A DNA stretch of 64,000 nucleotides from Meconema thalassinum (Eukaryota; Arthropoda; Insecta; Orthoptera; Tettigoniidae). Positions within the stretch are counted from its first letter, which is position 1; each line of letters begins with the position of its first letter. The position numbers and the translations under genes were made by a program. The notes under the pieces were generated by a model that ran no database searches, had not been told where the DNA came from, and saw nothing but the letters and a program-made list of their open reading frames with translations. The stretch lies in the NCBI GenBank assembly GCA_946902985.2, contig OX336396.1:237414297-237478296 (forward strand). The letters are read 5' to 3'. Positions 62,064 through 64,000 of this stretch are shown here, one piece after another.

Positions 62064-62589
62064 TTTCAATCTTAATATTGTTTATAACTTAGCCAATAAG
62101 TTAAGATTAGGGTATAACCAAATTTACAATTATTTTATGCTTTTAGCAAAGCAGCACTTTCTTAATTTGTATCGGCTTTTTTTCGGGGAGGGGTGCTGGA
62201 GCCCCGTCAGCTCCCCCATTATATACGCCCCTGATTTGCATCCATGTAATTGTAATGACTCTCCAGACGCACTGTATTTATATGACATGTAAGACGACTT
62301 AGTTTTGCCACTTATTCAATGAAAATAACACTCGCTGTGAGTGTCATGAAGCGAGTCCCAGCCACACGACACAACACACAGACGCACGCTATGTGCTATT
62401 CAGCGAGAGGAAGAATGTTGTCTTGAAGGCCGTTCGGACCATGAACAGCCACAATACAGGTTTCCTCAACATGCAACGCGTCTGGTACAATTATTTTTTG
62501 TTCGTCAAAGTGGCCGCAGCAAAAGGCCAAGAAAATTTACATATTAGACTAATATATGTACTGATTTATTTGTTGTTGCTTGTGACATC
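62064..62589. other. No recognisable feature
   Basis: AT-rich with a short GC patch at about 62180-62220. Nothing identified. Confidence 0.35.
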
Positions 62590-62608
62590 GCGGTCATCAT
62601 ACATATGT

Positions 62609-62940
62609 GAAATGAAAATCCACAGCCTGCTTCCAGTCTCCGACCGGGTCAGGAATGGAATGAATGAAGCCCCCATCTAGCGGCGAGGATATGAACTGTG
62701 CCGGCTGCCGAGGCCTGACGCACTGCTCTGGGGCAATGATTAAATGAATGACATATGAAATGAAATGATAGTGGAGAGTGTCGCTGGAATGAAATTGTGA
62801 CAGGGAAAACCGGAGTACCCGGAGAAAAACCTGTCTGCCTCCGCTTTGTCCAGCACAGATCTCACATGGAGTGACCGGGATTTGAACCACGGACCCAGCG
62901 GTGAGAGGCCGGCGTGCTGCCGCCTAAGCCACGGAGGCTT
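62609..62940 (-). mobile_element. SINE family I, copy 4
   Basis: Full-length inverted copy. Perfect 19-bp TSD GCGGTCATCATACATATGT (62590-62608 and 62941-62959), the longest in the window. It sits in what looks like a SINE tail remnant (TTGTTGTTGCTTGTGACATC). Confidence 0.95.
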
Positions 62941-63088
62941 GCGGTCATCATACATATGTACTGTCTTGAATCTAAAACTACGTCCAGAATGGCTGAGGAA
63001 GAGTACTGAAACAGTTTTCCCCATTAATCCTCACTCTGTTCTAATCCTCAAGCTAGAATTCAATATTTTGTCAGAGCAAAGAAAAGAA

Positions 63089-63138
63089 AACATTTATTTA
63101 TTTATTTATGTATTTATTTATTTGTTTATTTATTTACT
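63089..63138. repeat. (TTTA)n microsatellite
   Basis: About 12 TTTA units with variants, at the end of repeat K copy 2. Confidence 0.9.
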
Positions 63139-63140
63139 TC

Positions 63141-63890
63141 GCCCGGGAACAGTTATGAATGCATTACGTGATGAGCGCTTCTTTTTCGATGTCAATGAAC
63201 TACGACCTATATCCGTTTTACGTCTTGGCGAGATGGGTTAAAACTCTGACTGGACTATTAATTATATTATCATGGAGATGCATGTGCAACGAATTCTTGT
63301 CAGACGTAATTTAATAATGGCGAGGTGCATGCAACACAAATCCCCCTTCAGTCCAATTTTAACTTGACTGTGCATTTTGCGGAACGAAAAGTTCATAGGC
63401 GAAAAGAAGAAAATCTTCCAGGGAAACACCAAACACAACCACTCTTCTCTGAAGTCTTAAGGGGCGTGGTGGCTCAGCGGTCTAGCTGTATGCCTCTCAC
63501 CAAGGCGGTCTGGGTTCGATTCCCGGTCAATGCATGTGAGATTTTCGAAGTGAAATGCCATGTCCTGTGGTTCGGATTCCACGTAAAAAGGAGGTCCAGT
63601 GGCTCATGATCTCAAGATTAACGGTCACGTTAAACTACAAGCTTCCTTCCTTCCTTCCTTCCTTTGAAGTCTTAACTCAACACGACTCGACAGTGCGCTG
63701 CTGGCTGTATCTGGGGGTAATAGGGTCGCCTGCTAGCTAGGCTGTAACTGGGGTGATAGACTCGCCCCTAGCTAGCTCGTAAACAGTCGTCCTTTACAGA
63801 ATGGTGAAAATCGCTTCAAAATCCAACCAGTGGTTCTTGAGATTACCCGTGACATCCAAGAATCGGGGACTTAGCTTTATACTAAGATGA
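63141..63890 (-). repeat. Dispersed repeat K, copy 2
   Basis: Inverted match to 18985-19790. An internal stretch present in copy 1 (about 19080-19370) is missing here, and a SINE C is inserted at 63461-63664. Confidence 0.7.
63461..63664 (+). mobile_element. SINE family C, copy 2
   Basis: Head GGGGCGTGGTGGCTCAGCGG, box B GGTTCGATTCCCGG, body to CTACAAGC then (TTCC)n. Perfect 11-bp TSD TGAAGTCTTAA (63450-63460 and 63665-63675). Confidence 0.93.
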
Positions 63891-63894
63891 GATT

Positions 63895-64000
63895 TCATCG
63901 CGCTAACGCGCTACCTCGTGTCTCACTGGTATCGGGAGAGCGTGGGTTTGAGTCCTACCTCAGCCGTCCTGAAAATAGTTTTCCATGGATTCCCATTTTC
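63895..64000 (+). mobile_element. SINE family F, runs off the window
   Basis: CGCTAACGCGCTACCTCGTG head, box B GGGTTTGAGTCC, then GAAAATAGTTTTCCATGGAT, the start of the shared core. The 3' part is outside. Confidence 0.75.

Overview
This window looks like intergenic DNA from a large, repeat-rich arthropod genome, most likely an insect. The evidence is the set of repeat classes: BEL/Pao, mariner, Tc1 and hAT remnants, 3' ends of non-LTR retrotransposons, and several tRNA-headed SINE families with clean target-site duplications (TSDs). The species cannot be fixed from the sequence; an orthopteroid (polyneopteran) insect is a guess. I found no convincing host gene, true tRNA gene, rRNA gene or CRISPR array. 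Nearly everything recognisable is mobile or repetitive.

Layout. 1-3.8 kb: the 3' two thirds of a decayed BEL/Pao retrotransposon (protease end, RT, RNase H, integrase, C-terminal domain, probable 3' LTR). 5.8-8.4 kb: four different SINEs. 8.4-15.0 kb and 20.3-24.3 kb: two loci of one composite repeat (here X). Each has a shared left end and two tandem units of about 1.1 kb, each unit carrying the same internally deleted SINE. Locus 1 was split by a 3.5-kb terminal-inverted-repeat (TIR) transposon encoding a DDE-like transposase; locus 2 was split by a 1.5-kb Helentron-like element. In both cases the other copies of X act as the empty site. 24.3-28.3 kb: AT-rich and featureless except for one SINE. 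28.3-33.2 kb: a broken transposon-type protein gene, SINEs, SINE-tail fragments and LINE remnants. 33.2-34.2 kb: a 57-bp minisatellite. 35.0-38.6 kb: a three-level nest (TIR element, then hAT, then Helentron-like element). 39-44 kb: mariner debris, a SINE and a 3.45-kb element with arms of about 240 bp. 44.5-46.5 kb: a minisatellite split by a third Helentron-like copy. 47-51 kb: non-LTR retrotransposons with a restriction-like endonuclease, heavily interrupted. 51.4-56.9 kb: the best-resolved nest, a SINE holding a hAT that holds an intact Tc1 element, followed by a palindromic mariner derivative. 57-64 kb: LINE 3' ends, SINEs and a second copy of repeat K.

How the parts relate. The only apparently intact protein gene is the 341-residue Tc1-type DD34E transposase at 54142-55167, flanked by perfect 36-bp TIRs. 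The SINEs are modular: the same head is joined to different tails, and different heads share tails or a central core. Several insertions consist of little more than a tail (43-69 bp) flanked by TSDs, as expected when retrotransposition machinery recognises the tail alone. Repeated empty-site comparisons give an order of events without outside data.
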